Part shown: positions 15,935 through 24,427 of the stretch, one piece after another
Layout of the letters: the number at the start of each line of letters is the position of its first letter
How positions within the stretch are numbered: position 1 is the stretch's first letter
Source of the DNA: Aminicenans sp964648465
GTDB lineage: Bacteria > Acidobacteriota > Aminicenantia > Aminicenantales > Aminicenantaceae
Reading direction: 5' to 3'
DNA length: 53,387 nt
Assembly: GCA_964648465.1 (NCBI GenBank)
Contig: CAZYMU010000020.1
Span: 1-53,387 of the forward strand
Translations under genes and position numbers: made by a program
Notes under the pieces: model-generated
The model's database searches: none
Seen by the model: only the letters and a program-made list of their open reading frames with translations
Told to the model about the DNA's origin: nothing

Positions 15935-16899
15935 GATTGAAAAAAGAATATGTTATTTTGTTCGGTATCATCGTTGTGCTTCTTGTTTATCTTATCTTCA
16001 GTAGTAACAGGAATAAAATGACTTATAAAGTTCCAAAACTTGATAGGATAGAAAAAAGTGAAATAGATATGATCGAAATATCCAAAGCAGGCGAAGAAAT
16101 CATCCTTGCTGGAAAAGGAGATGTGTGGAAGATTATGCCTCAGGAATATCCCGCGGATTATGACAAAGTAAAGGGAATGTTGGATTTCATCGAAAATTTA
16201 ACTCTGACAGAATTATCTGCGGAAAAAGAGGACTACATGCGTTATGAATTAGATGAGGCAAAAAAGATTGTTGTGAAAGCTTTTAAAGGTGATCAATTAC
16301 TGCGGGAATTTGATGTAGGAAAGCCTTCTTCGACTTACAGCCACACGTTTGTCAGAGTGGGAAAAGATCCCCGCGTGTATCATGCAAGGAATTCTTTTCG
16401 CAGTACATTTGATCAGGAGAGAATGGATTTGAGAGACAAGGTTGTGATGAAGTTTGATAAAAATGAAATAACAGGTGCAGAAATTAATACGGGTGGGGAA
16501 ACCTATAAATTATCAAGAAAAATGGTGCCTTTGGAGATTCAGCCTGAAGAGCAGGAAGATAAAGATCAGCCTAGTGCACCAAAAGAGGAAGAATTCTGGG
16601 TAACGCCTGACGGGAAAAAAGCCCAAAAGACAGAGATCGATTCTCTCTTTTCACAGTTATCTAACCTTAAATGCGATGAATTCATAGAGGAGAAGGCAGC
16701 GGAAGACTTCAAAGATCCTCTTTATTCAGTGACCTTAAAAGGCAATAAAGATTATATTTTAAGGATATTCCAAAAAGGAAAAGAGGAGGATGATAAATAT
16801 CCGGCTCTATCTTCAGAGATCTCCTATCCATTCTTATTATCTTCCTATAATGCGGAAAAGATCATGAAAAAGCCGGAAGATTTTATGAAACAGGAATAA
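15931..16899 (+). CDS. DUF4340 domain protein
   Basis: A 322-residue protein with one N-terminal membrane helix (YVILFGIIVVLLVYLIF) and a periplasmic DUF4340 region: IEKSEIDMIEISKAGEEIILAGKGDVWKI and FDVGKPSSTYSHTFVRVG with a VYHARNSFRSTFD segment. An acidic insert sits near residues 205-220. DUF4340 genes commonly follow gldG-like genes in such operons; the function is not established. It starts inside the gldG-like stop codon (ATGA). Confidence 0.88.
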   Translation: MRLKKEYVILFGIIVVLLVYLIFSSNRNKMTYKVPKLDRIEKSEIDMIEISKAGEEIILAGKGDVWKIMPQEYPADYDKVKGMLDFIENLTLTELSAEKEDYMRYELDEAKKIVVKAFKGDQLLREFDVGKPSSTYSHTFVRVGKDPRVYHARNSFRSTFDQERMDLRDKVVMKFDKNEITGAEINTGGETYKLSRKMVPLEIQPEEQEDKDQPSAPKEEEFWVTPDGKKAQKTEIDSLFSQLSNLKCDEFIEEKAAEDFKDPLYSVTLKGNKDYILRIFQKGKEEDDKYPALSSEISYPFLLSSYNAEKIMKKPEDFMKQE

Positions 16900-16917
16900 T
16901 ACTGCCAGGGTATTAAT

Positions 16918-18501
16918 ATGAAGGAGACTCTTTTTGCAGGGATCGATGTTTCCACTCAGGGTTGTAAGATTGTTGTTATAGATACAGCAGCGGAGAAAAT
17001 CGTTCACGTCGACTATGTTAATTATGATGAGCATCTGCCGCATTTTAATACGAAAAACGGTGTGATCCAGGATTTGGATGAAGGATGTTCAGAATCCGAC
17101 CCAAAGATGTGGATAGAGGCAGTCGATCTAATATTTAGGAACCTGAAGAATTATGGCCTTCTTCCAGAGAGAATTTTATGTATCTCTGTTTCAGGACAGC
17201 AGCACGGATTGGTTGCTCTGGATAACAAAGGAAAACTGAGCAGGCCTCGGAGTAAACTTTGGAATGACTTTTCAACTCTCGAAGAATGCAGCATACTGAC
17301 AGAAAAGGTCGGAGGACCGGATGTGATGATTCGGGAAGTAGGGAACAGCCAGAAAACTGGATATACAGCATCTAAAATATTCCATATGATCAGGCACGAG
17401 CCGGAAATCTATGAAAAATCATCGACACTTTTTCTCGTGCATAATTATATTAACTGGTATCTTACAGGCGGTACAAAAGTCATAGAACCTGGGGATACAT
17501 CCGGAATGGCTCTTTGGAATCCAAAGACGAAGAAGTGGTCAAAGAAAGTCATCGATGTCATTGATCCGGGTTTGCTGAATAAGATTCCTTCCTTAAGACA
17601 TGCCGATAAAAGCATCGGCTTTATCTCGGAAGATCTGGTTGAAAGGTTTGGATTTTCTCCCCGGTGCATGATAGATGCAGGAAGTGGGGACAATATGTAT
17701 GGGGCTGTTGGAACTGGCAATGTTAAACCGGGTATAGTGACAGTAAGTCTTGGCACAAGTGGAACCGCATGTACTGTTCTGCAAAAACCATTCATCGATC
17801 CTGCGGGAGAAATTGCTTCTTACTGTGACAGCACAGGAAATTATCTTCTTCTTGTCTGTGTGTCGAATCTGGCTAACGGGTACAATGCTGTTTTAAAAAA
17901 GTTTAATATCAGCCATAAAGGGTTCAATAAGATTGTAAGAAAAACAAAACCTGGCAATGGAGGAAGGCTTTTAATTCCCTGGTATACTGGTGAACGAACA
18001 CCAAATCTTCCACTGGCATCTCCGGTTTATTTTGGGTTTAAACCGGAAGACTTTTCCCGCGAAATCCTATGCAGGGCAGTTCTTGAGGGTCATGTTATGA
18101 ACCTTTACGAAGGATTTCAGCGGATGCCAATGAAAGCAAAAGAAGTACATCTTACAGGAGGATTGTCTCAGTCAGAGGCGTGGTGTGAGACAATTGCCGA
18201 TATGTTTGAAGCCGAGGCTGTTCCTGTTGAAGGCGAAGGGGCTGCACTGGGAGCGGCACTGCATGCTGCATGGGTCTGGAATAATGAATTAAAACATCCT
18301 GTTCCAATTGATGTCCTAACTTCTTCTTTTGTAACGCTGAATGAGAGGCATCGGAAGAAGCCTGTAAAGGAACATGTTGAAGCCTTTCGAATCCAGAAGC
18401 GGCTTTTCCATGCGCTGAGCCAACGTATCAGGGGGGAAGAAGGCGAAGACCCATTCATGCTTCGCAGTCAACTTGTGCGGTTTCTAAAAAACTGGCACTA
18501 A
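16918..18501 (+). CDS. xylB: FGGY-family carbohydrate kinase, xylulokinase-like
   Basis: Phosphorylates a ketopentose or related sugar with ATP. At 527 residues it shows the N-terminal ATPase fold (FAGIDVSTQGCKIVVID), the xylulokinase-type SVSGQQHGLVALD loop, the active-site region DAGSGDNMYGAVGTG with VSLGTSGT, and the C-terminal adenosine loop HLTGGLSQSEAW. It follows the DUF4340 gene by 18 bp and precedes a GH3 gene by about 40 bp, so it may channel pentose released by that glycosidase. Exact sugar specificity is inferred; other FGGY kinases share the fold. Confidence 0.87.
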   Translation: MKETLFAGIDVSTQGCKIVVIDTAAEKIVHVDYVNYDEHLPHFNTKNGVIQDLDEGCSESDPKMWIEAVDLIFRNLKNYGLLPERILCISVSGQQHGLVALDNKGKLSRPRSKLWNDFSTLEECSILTEKVGGPDVMIREVGNSQKTGYTASKIFHMIRHEPEIYEKSSTLFLVHNYINWYLTGGTKVIEPGDTSGMALWNPKTKKWSKKVIDVIDPGLLNKIPSLRHADKSIGFISEDLVERFGFSPRCMIDAGSGDNMYGAVGTGNVKPGIVTVSLGTSGTACTVLQKPFIDPAGEIASYCDSTGNYLLLVCVSNLANGYNAVLKKFNISHKGFNKIVRKTKPGNGGRLLIPWYTGERTPNLPLASPVYFGFKPEDFSREILCRAVLEGHVMNLYEGFQRMPMKAKEVHLTGGLSQSEAWCETIADMFEAEAVPVEGEGAALGAALHAAWVWNNELKHPVPIDVLTSSFVTLNERHRKKPVKEHVEAFRIQKRLFHALSQRIRGEEGEDPFMLRSQLVRFLKNWH

Positions 18502-18544
18502 TGTTTCGGTCTTTTTGAAAGAGAAATATAAGGAGGGGATCTCT

Positions 18545-18709
18545 ATGAAAAAAAATGTTCTCAATAAAACTGGAATCTTTCTTCTCTGTTTTTGCCTTGC
18601 AGCAGCGTTTGTATCTTGCAGGAAGAGCGACAGTATTTCCACAGGCAATTGGACTGGGGGCAACATGGGACAGCGATCTCATGTTCCGGGTTGCAACCGT
18701 TATTTCTGA
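18545..18709 (+). pseudogene. Detached lipoprotein signal peptide of the GH3 gene
   Basis: A textbook start (AAGGAGG 7 nt before ATG) opens a lipoprotein signal peptide, MKKNVLNKTGIFLLCFCLAA then a VSC lipobox, but this frame runs out 30 codons later. The GH3 body is read in another frame from about 18620. The overlap shows that the natural 5' end of the glycosidase has been separated from it by a deletion or frameshift. Confidence 0.7.
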
Positions 18710-21011
18710 TGAGGCCCGTGCGAAACATCATGAGTTTGTACGGAGAGGCAAAAGAGGTATTTATGAGGGATTAACATTCTGGTCACCCAATATTAACATT
18801 TTTCGTGACCCTAGATGGGGAAGGGGTATGGAAACGTATGGAGAGGATCCATATCTTACCGGTAAGATGGGTGTGCAATTTGTGAAAGGCCTGCAGGGAA
18901 ATGCCCCATATTATCTTAAGACTATTTCAACCCCCAAACATTTTGCTGTGCACAGTGGGCCGGAACTTGACCGCCATACGTTCAATGCTGTGGTCGATGA
19001 ACGTGATCTGAGAGAGACATATCTGCCAGCATTCCGGATGTGTATCGTAGATGCTAATGCTTATTCTGTAATGTGTGCTTACAACAGATACATGGGTGAA
19101 GCATGCTGTGGGAGTGACCGCCTCTTGAGACAGATTCTCAGAGGAGAATGGGGTTTTGATGGATATGTAGTTTCAGACTGCGGGGCTATTAGCAACATTT
19201 GTAAAACCCATAAAATAGTGGAGACTTCTCCACAAGCTGCGGCAGTAGGAATTAAAGCTGGCTGTGATTTAAACTGTGGGAGGGAATACAAATCTCTTAT
19301 TGAAGCGGTTGCAAAAGGATATATCTCGGAAGAAGAACTCGATGTGTCTGTAAAAAGGCTTTTTAGAGCAAGGTTTAGACTGGCCATGTTTGACCCTCCT
19401 GATAGAGTTCCTTACGCAAGAATCCCTTATGAAGTGAATGATTGCAAAAAACACCAGGAAATGGCTTTAGATACTGCAAGAAAATCTATAGTGCTTCTGA
19501 AAAACGAGAAAAATCTCCTGCCCTTGAAAAAGGATATTAAAACTATTGCTGTCATAGGTCCCAATGCGGATGATGTAGAAGTTCTGCTTGGTAATTATAA
19601 CGGCACTCCGTCAAATCCAATAACTCTTCTTGATGGGATCCGTCAAAAGGTGTCTCCGAATTCTAAAGTTCTTTATGCGCAGGGATGCTTCCTAGCGGAA
19701 AATCTTCCGTCTTTCCACGTGATTCCAGCTGCAGCTCTCCGTACTCCTGATGGCAGAGCGGGGCTTAAAGCTGAATATTTTGACAACCGGGAATTTGAGG
19801 GCGAACCGGTTTTTACACGCATTGATAAAGAAATCGATTTTAACTGGTGGGACGGGGCTCCCAGGGAAGATCTTGATGATAATAACTTTGGAGTCCGATG
19901 GATTGGAGAACTGATTCCTCCGGTTACAGGTAAATATACTCTTGCAGCAAGTGCATTTGGCGGATTGCGCGTATTTCTTGAAGATGCTCTCTTTTTGCAT
20001 TATGACAGCCGTCATCATCCGAGGACTACATCCAAAGATTGTGAGCTTGAAGCCGGAAAATCTTACAGGATTAAGGTTGAGTTTTATGAGCATAACAGTG
20101 ATTCAACGGTCCGGCTGGCTTGGTCCAGGCCTTCACGAAACATGAAAGAGGAAGCAGTCCAAGCAGCCGAGCAGGCAGATGTCATCGTAATGGCAATGGG
20201 GATCTCTCCACAATTAGAAGGGGAAGAAATGGAAGTTAATGTTAAGGGTTTTAAAGGTGGAGACAGGCTGGATTTAAAATTGCCGGATACACAAGAGGAA
20301 CTGTTAAGAGGGATCCGCGGCATTGGAAAACCTGTTGTCCTGGTCCTTTTGAACGGGAGTGCCCTGGCAGTTAACTGGGCAGATGAACACATCCCGGCCA
20401 TAGTGGAGGCATGGTATCCCGGGCAGGCAGCAGGAACAGCTGTTGCAGATGTTCTCTTCGGAGATTACAATCCTGCAGGCCGTCTGCCTATTACTTTCTA
20501 CAGATCTGTTAATCAACTGCCTTCTTTTGAGGATTATTCAATGAAAGGGAGGACTTACAAATATTTTGATGGTGAACCTCTCTATCCTTTTGGCCACGGC
20601 CTTAGTTATACTTCGTTTGAATACAGTAATCTGAGATTGCCGGAGAAGGTCGATCCATCTCAAGAGATCAACATTACAGTTGATGTGAGAAATACAGGAC
20701 AAACAGAAGGCGAAGAAGTCGTCCAGCTGTATGTGTCAGATGTTGAAGCTTCGGTTCCAGTGCCTATTCGTTCATTGCAGGGATTCTGGAGAATATACCT
20801 TGAACCAGGAGCAAAAAAAAGCATTAATTTCAAACTAACACCAAGGCAGCTTTCTTTGATTAACCTCAAGAATAAACGGGTAGTAGAGCCGGGGATTTTT
20901 GAAGTTGCTATCGGGGGAAAGCAGCCGGGATTTGAAGGAACTGCAAATGCTCCCACGACAGGAGTCATTACCGGGAAGTTTGAAGTTTCAGTTGAAGTTA
21001 AAAAGAATTAG
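18555..21011 (+). CDS. Glycoside hydrolase family 3 with PA14 insert, 5' end disrupted
   Basis: Beta-glucosidase or beta-xylosidase family enzyme. From residue 22 the frame reads true GH3 sequence (AGRATVFPQAIGLGATWD). The nucleophile Asp208 lies in YVVSDCGAI. A PA14 domain (about 395-510, GLKAEYFDNREFEG) is inserted in the second catalytic domain, and a C-terminal fibronectin-III-like domain ends it. The first 20 residues of the open frame do not resemble GH3 and have no ribosome binding site. The intact signal peptide sits in another frame, and roughly 70 residues normally found before GRATVFPQ are absent. It is either a deletion mutant, probably inactive, or an assembly error. Confidence 0.85.
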   Translation: MFSIKLESFFSVFALQQRLYLAGRATVFPQAIGLGATWDSDLMFRVATVISDEARAKHHEFVRRGKRGIYEGLTFWSPNINIFRDPRWGRGMETYGEDPYLTGKMGVQFVKGLQGNAPYYLKTISTPKHFAVHSGPELDRHTFNAVVDERDLRETYLPAFRMCIVDANAYSVMCAYNRYMGEACCGSDRLLRQILRGEWGFDGYVVSDCGAISNICKTHKIVETSPQAAAVGIKAGCDLNCGREYKSLIEAVAKGYISEEELDVSVKRLFRARFRLAMFDPPDRVPYARIPYEVNDCKKHQEMALDTARKSIVLLKNEKNLLPLKKDIKTIAVIGPNADDVEVLLGNYNGTPSNPITLLDGIRQKVSPNSKVLYAQGCFLAENLPSFHVIPAAALRTPDGRAGLKAEYFDNREFEGEPVFTRIDKEIDFNWWDGAPREDLDDNNFGVRWIGELIPPVTGKYTLAASAFGGLRVFLEDALFLHYDSRHHPRTTSKDCELEAGKSYRIKVEFYEHNSDSTVRLAWSRPSRNMKEEAVQAAEQADVIVMAMGISPQLEGEEMEVNVKGFKGGDRLDLKLPDTQEELLRGIRGIGKPVVLVLLNGSALAVNWADEHIPAIVEAWYPGQAAGTAVADVLFGDYNPAGRLPITFYRSVNQLPSFEDYSMKGRTYKYFDGEPLYPFGHGLSYTSFEYSNLRLPEKVDPSQEINITVDVRNTGQTEGEEVVQLYVSDVEASVPVPIRSLQGFWRIYLEPGAKKSINFKLTPRQLSLINLKNKRVVEPGIFEVAIGGKQPGFEGTANAPTTGVITGKFEVSVEVKKN

Positions 21012-21156
21012 AATCGCACAATCCATCTTGTTTCCGAATGGAAAAAGCAAAAGCATGATTAATGATGAATTGAATTTGTACTTGAGAAAAGAGAAAAAAT
21101 CATCTATATTCTTAGGTGAAAAGAGAAAGGCATCCGGTTTTTTTCTTAGAAGAAAA

Positions 21157-21242
21157 GCCGGGGTGGCGGAATTGGTAGACGCAAGGGACTTAAAATCCCT
21201 CGTAGGGTTTCCTACGTGCCGGTTCGAGTCCGGCCCTCGGCA
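21157..21242 (+). tRNA. tRNA-Leu (anticodon TAA)
   Basis: An 86-nt class II tRNA. The acceptor stem is GCCGGGG pairing with CCTCGGC (one G-U pair). D-arm AATTGGTAGACGC, anticodon stem-loop AGGGA-CTTAAAA-TCCCT, long variable arm CGTAGGG...CCTACG and T-arm GCCGG-TTCGAGT-CCGGC are all present. The discriminator is A, as expected for leucine. CCA is not encoded. Confidence 0.96.
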
Positions 21243-21382
21243 CACTTTTTAATTGTCTGTGTTCTTCCTGATTGTATTATTTTGTCATATCGAATATTGT
21301 GCCGGTTGGCAGTAAATCGTATTTGACTTGCCTGGGCGAAATACAACACTGGTAGGATAGATAAATAAAGGAGAAGCAATAA

Positions 21383-22900
21383 ATGGGAAAAGCAGTAGGA
21401 TTTGATAGCGAAAAGTATCTAGAAAAGCAGACGGCAGAAATTCTCGAGAGAGTAAAACTTTTTGATAATAAACTTTACCTAGAGTTTGGAGGGAAGTTAC
21501 TTTTTGACTACCATGCCTCAAGGGTTCTGCCTGGCTATGACCCGAATGTTAAGATGCGGCTGCTCCAAAAGCTTAAGGATAAGGCTGAGATCCTGCTCTG
21601 CATTTATGCTGGAGATATAGAAAGGAAAAAATTAAGAGCAGATTTTGGGATTACATATGACGTAGATGCTCTTAAGCTTATAGATGATGTTAGAGATTGG
21701 GGGCTTGAAATTTTAGGGGTTGTGATTACTCGTTTTGAAAATCAACAGTCAGCAAAGATGTTTAAGAATAAACTGGAACGGCGGGATATCAAGGTTTATA
21801 CGCATAGTTTTACCAAAGGATATCCTACAGATATCGATTTAATCGTTAGTAATGAAGGATATGGAGCTAATGAGTACATTCCTTACGAGAAACCTTTGAC
21901 GATTGTGACCGGGCCCGGCCCGGGCAGTGGAAAACTGGCAACCTGCCTTTCCCAGATGTACCATGATTATAAACATGGTATTAAGGTTGGGTATGCAAAA
22001 TTTGAGACTTTTCCTATATGGGATTTGCCTTTGAAACATCCAGTCAATATTGCCTATGAAGCTGCAACTGCTGACATTGGGGATTATAATCTTATCGACC
22101 CTTTTCATCTGGAGTCATACGGAAAGGCTGCTGTTAATTATAATCGTGACGTTGAGGTGTTTCCTGTTCTGAAACGTATTCTGGAAAAGCTCACAAAATC
22201 ACAGTCTGCATACAAGTCTCCTACGGATATGGGAGTAAACAGGGCTAATATTGGTATTGTGAATGATGAAATCGTAAGGGAGGCGGCAAAACAGGAAGTG
22301 ATCAGAAGGTTTTTTCGCTATAGCTGTGAGTATGCCATGGGATTTGTGGAGAAGGATACTGTCCAGAGAGCCGAGCTTCTTATGGAAGAACTTAATATTA
22401 AACCCGAAGACAGGAAAGTTGTCACACCAGCAAGGCAGGCTGCTCAAGATGCAAGGCAGAAAGAAAAAGGGAATAAGGGGATTTTTTGTGGGGCTGCCAT
22501 TGAGCTCAAAGACGGTTCAATCGTAACCGGAAAAAATTCTCCGCTCATGCATGCGGCATCGAGTCTTGTTTTAAACGCAATAAAAAAATTGGCAGGGATT
22601 CCTGATAAAATCCCTTTACTGTCAACTAATATAATTGAGTCTGTAGCAAGTCTAAAAAAAGATATTTTGAAATCGAAGTCCTTAAGTCTGGATTTGGAAG
22701 AAATGCTTATAGGTTTAAGTGTAAGCGTTGCAACAAACCCAACTGTTAAGATGGCTCTGAACGAATTGAAGGAACTGAGAGGATGTGATGTTCATATGAC
22801 TCATATTCCTACTCCTGGTGATGAAGCGGGTTTGAAAAGGCTGGGAGTCAATCTTACTTCCGAGCCAAATTTTTCTACGAAGAATCTTTTCTTTTCCTAA
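21383..22900 (+). CDS. DUF1846 family protein (UPF0371)
   Basis: A 505-residue cytosolic protein of the DUF1846 family, full length. The N-terminus GFDSEKYLEKQTAEILERV and the FGGKLLFDYHASRVLPG segment are family signatures. A phosphate-loop-like GPGPGSGK stands at residues 177-184, followed by Met/Tyr-rich motifs. AAGGAGAAGC precedes the ATG. Members have known structures but no settled function; nucleotide binding is suggested by the loop. Here it is followed by an asparagine-synthase-like gene with its own promoter. Confidence 0.9.
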   Translation: MGKAVGFDSEKYLEKQTAEILERVKLFDNKLYLEFGGKLLFDYHASRVLPGYDPNVKMRLLQKLKDKAEILLCIYAGDIERKKLRADFGITYDVDALKLIDDVRDWGLEILGVVITRFENQQSAKMFKNKLERRDIKVYTHSFTKGYPTDIDLIVSNEGYGANEYIPYEKPLTIVTGPGPGSGKLATCLSQMYHDYKHGIKVGYAKFETFPIWDLPLKHPVNIAYEAATADIGDYNLIDPFHLESYGKAAVNYNRDVEVFPVLKRILEKLTKSQSAYKSPTDMGVNRANIGIVNDEIVREAAKQEVIRRFFRYSCEYAMGFVEKDTVQRAELLMEELNIKPEDRKVVTPARQAAQDARQKEKGNKGIFCGAAIELKDGSIVTGKNSPLMHAASSLVLNAIKKLAGIPDKIPLLSTNIIESVASLKKDILKSKSLSLDLEEMLIGLSVSVATNPTVKMALNELKELRGCDVHMTHIPTPGDEAGLKRLGVNLTSEPNFSTKNLFFS

Positions 22901-22942
22901 AAAATATTCAATATAAATCATATTTGTCATTTTTAAAGATTT

Positions 22943-22971
22943 TTGACACATGAAGTTTAATATGATATATT
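22943..22971 (+). promoter_or_regulatory. sigma-70 promoter for the asparagine-synthase-like gene
   Basis: Perfect TTGACA (22943-22948), a 17-bp spacer, TATATT (22966-22971), about 75 bp before the GTG start. Confidence 0.7.
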
Positions 22972-23045
22972 GCGATTATAAAATAAATAAAATGAATAAC
23001 TTACATCATAATATGTTACCTACAAAATATAAGGAGGTTGTATAA

Positions 23046-24395
23046 GTGTCAGGAATTGCAGGGATTAACCAACCAGGTGAAAAAATTGCAGTCAAAAAGA
23101 TGTTGGAGAGAATATCATATCGAGGCAATGCTGGAAGAGATATCAGGGAAAATGGAAACTCTACTCTTGGTATTGTATGTGCCGAGGCACAGACAGACTC
23201 TCTTGTCCGGATGAGGCAAAAAAATGAAGTTGAGGATGGTGCTAATGCTGGACATTTTGCATTGGTTAAAGCCAGTAAAGACGGAATGATTCTTAAGCGT
23301 GACCCCTTGGGTGTTGCTCCACTTTATTATGGGGAAAATGAGGAGGGAGCCATTTGTTTTGCCTCAGAAGTCAAAGCTTTGATTGGTCTCTGTTCGGAAG
23401 TCAAATCAGTTCCTCCCGGGTGTAAATCTGATGGTGAACAGGTGGAATCTTATTTTCAACTAAAAAATAAAGAACTATTAACATCAGATCCTGAGATAGT
23501 AACTAAAAAACTGAGACAGCTCCTTAAAAGATCTATTGAAAAGCTAATTACACAAGGAGACATGATTGGTTCCTGGCTTTCCGGAGGTTTGGATTCTAGT
23601 ACTTTGGCCGCACTGGCCAGTCCTTTTGTGGAGAAGATTTATACTTTTTCCGTTGGATTGGAAGGATCTCCTGATCTTGAGTATGCCCGGCAAGTGGCAG
23701 GTTTTATTAATTCGAAACACCAGGAAGTTTTGGTTGAGTTCTCAGATTTACTTGAGGTTTTACCTGAAGTTATTTTTCATCTGGAATCTTTTGATGCACA
23801 TCTTGTACGTTCCAGCCTCATGAATTTTCTGGTTGCAAAAAGAACTTCCGAATATGTTGATGAAGTCTTATCTGGTGAAGGTGGAGATGAACTTTTCGCT
23901 GGATATCATTATTTGAAAAACATTGAGCGAAAAAACTTGCCTGGTGAATTGATAGATATAACAAAACGGCTGCATAATACAGCATTGCAACGAGTTGATC
24001 GCAGTGCTTCTGCACACGGAATAGTTGCTCACGTTTGTTTTCTCGACCCTGAAGTTGTGAATTATGCCCTCCGGATACCGCCTGAATTGAAGCTTCATAA
24101 TAATGTAGGAAAGTGGGTTTTACGTGAAGCTATGGATGGTGAGCTTCCAGAAGCAATATTGAATCGAAAGAAAGTCAAATTCTGGAAGGGAACAGGCCTT
24201 GGAGAGATAATGTCAGATTATGCTAATCAAACCATTACAGATAATGATTTTAAGCTTGAGCGCAAGTTGAAAAATGGCTGGATAATTAATTCTAAAGAGG
24301 AATTAATGTATTACCGCATTTTTGAAGAGCATTTTGAAGATTTAGAAGACCTTTCTTGGATGGGAAGAACAAAGATTATAGCCTCCAGGCATTAG
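23046..24395 (+). CDS. Asparagine-synthase-like protein lacking the glutaminase cysteine
   Basis: Built like AsnB: a short N-terminal Ntn/GATase-II-like domain (residues 1-130), then a synthetase domain with the pyrophosphate loop SGGLDSS (179-185) and the SGEGGDELFAGYHYL motif. Position 2, where the catalytic Cys must be (MCGI in active enzymes), is Ser (MSGIAG). The NGEIYN motif is also missing, although RDPLGVAPLYYG is kept. At 449 residues it is shorter than AsnB (about 500-630). It probably uses free ammonia or another amine donor, or serves a different amide-forming reaction. The start is GTG with AAGGAGG 8 nt upstream, leaving no doubt about residue 2. Confidence 0.87.
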   Translation: MSGIAGINQPGEKIAVKKMLERISYRGNAGRDIRENGNSTLGIVCAEAQTDSLVRMRQKNEVEDGANAGHFALVKASKDGMILKRDPLGVAPLYYGENEEGAICFASEVKALIGLCSEVKSVPPGCKSDGEQVESYFQLKNKELLTSDPEIVTKKLRQLLKRSIEKLITQGDMIGSWLSGGLDSSTLAALASPFVEKIYTFSVGLEGSPDLEYARQVAGFINSKHQEVLVEFSDLLEVLPEVIFHLESFDAHLVRSSLMNFLVAKRTSEYVDEVLSGEGGDELFAGYHYLKNIERKNLPGELIDITKRLHNTALQRVDRSASAHGIVAHVCFLDPEVVNYALRIPPELKLHNNVGKWVLREAMDGELPEAILNRKKVKFWKGTGLGEIMSDYANQTITDNDFKLERKLKNGWIINSKEELMYYRIFEEHFEDLEDLSWMGRTKIIASRH

Positions 24396-24427
24396 TGTCG
24401 TGGGACCGCGGATTTCAAATTAGACTT

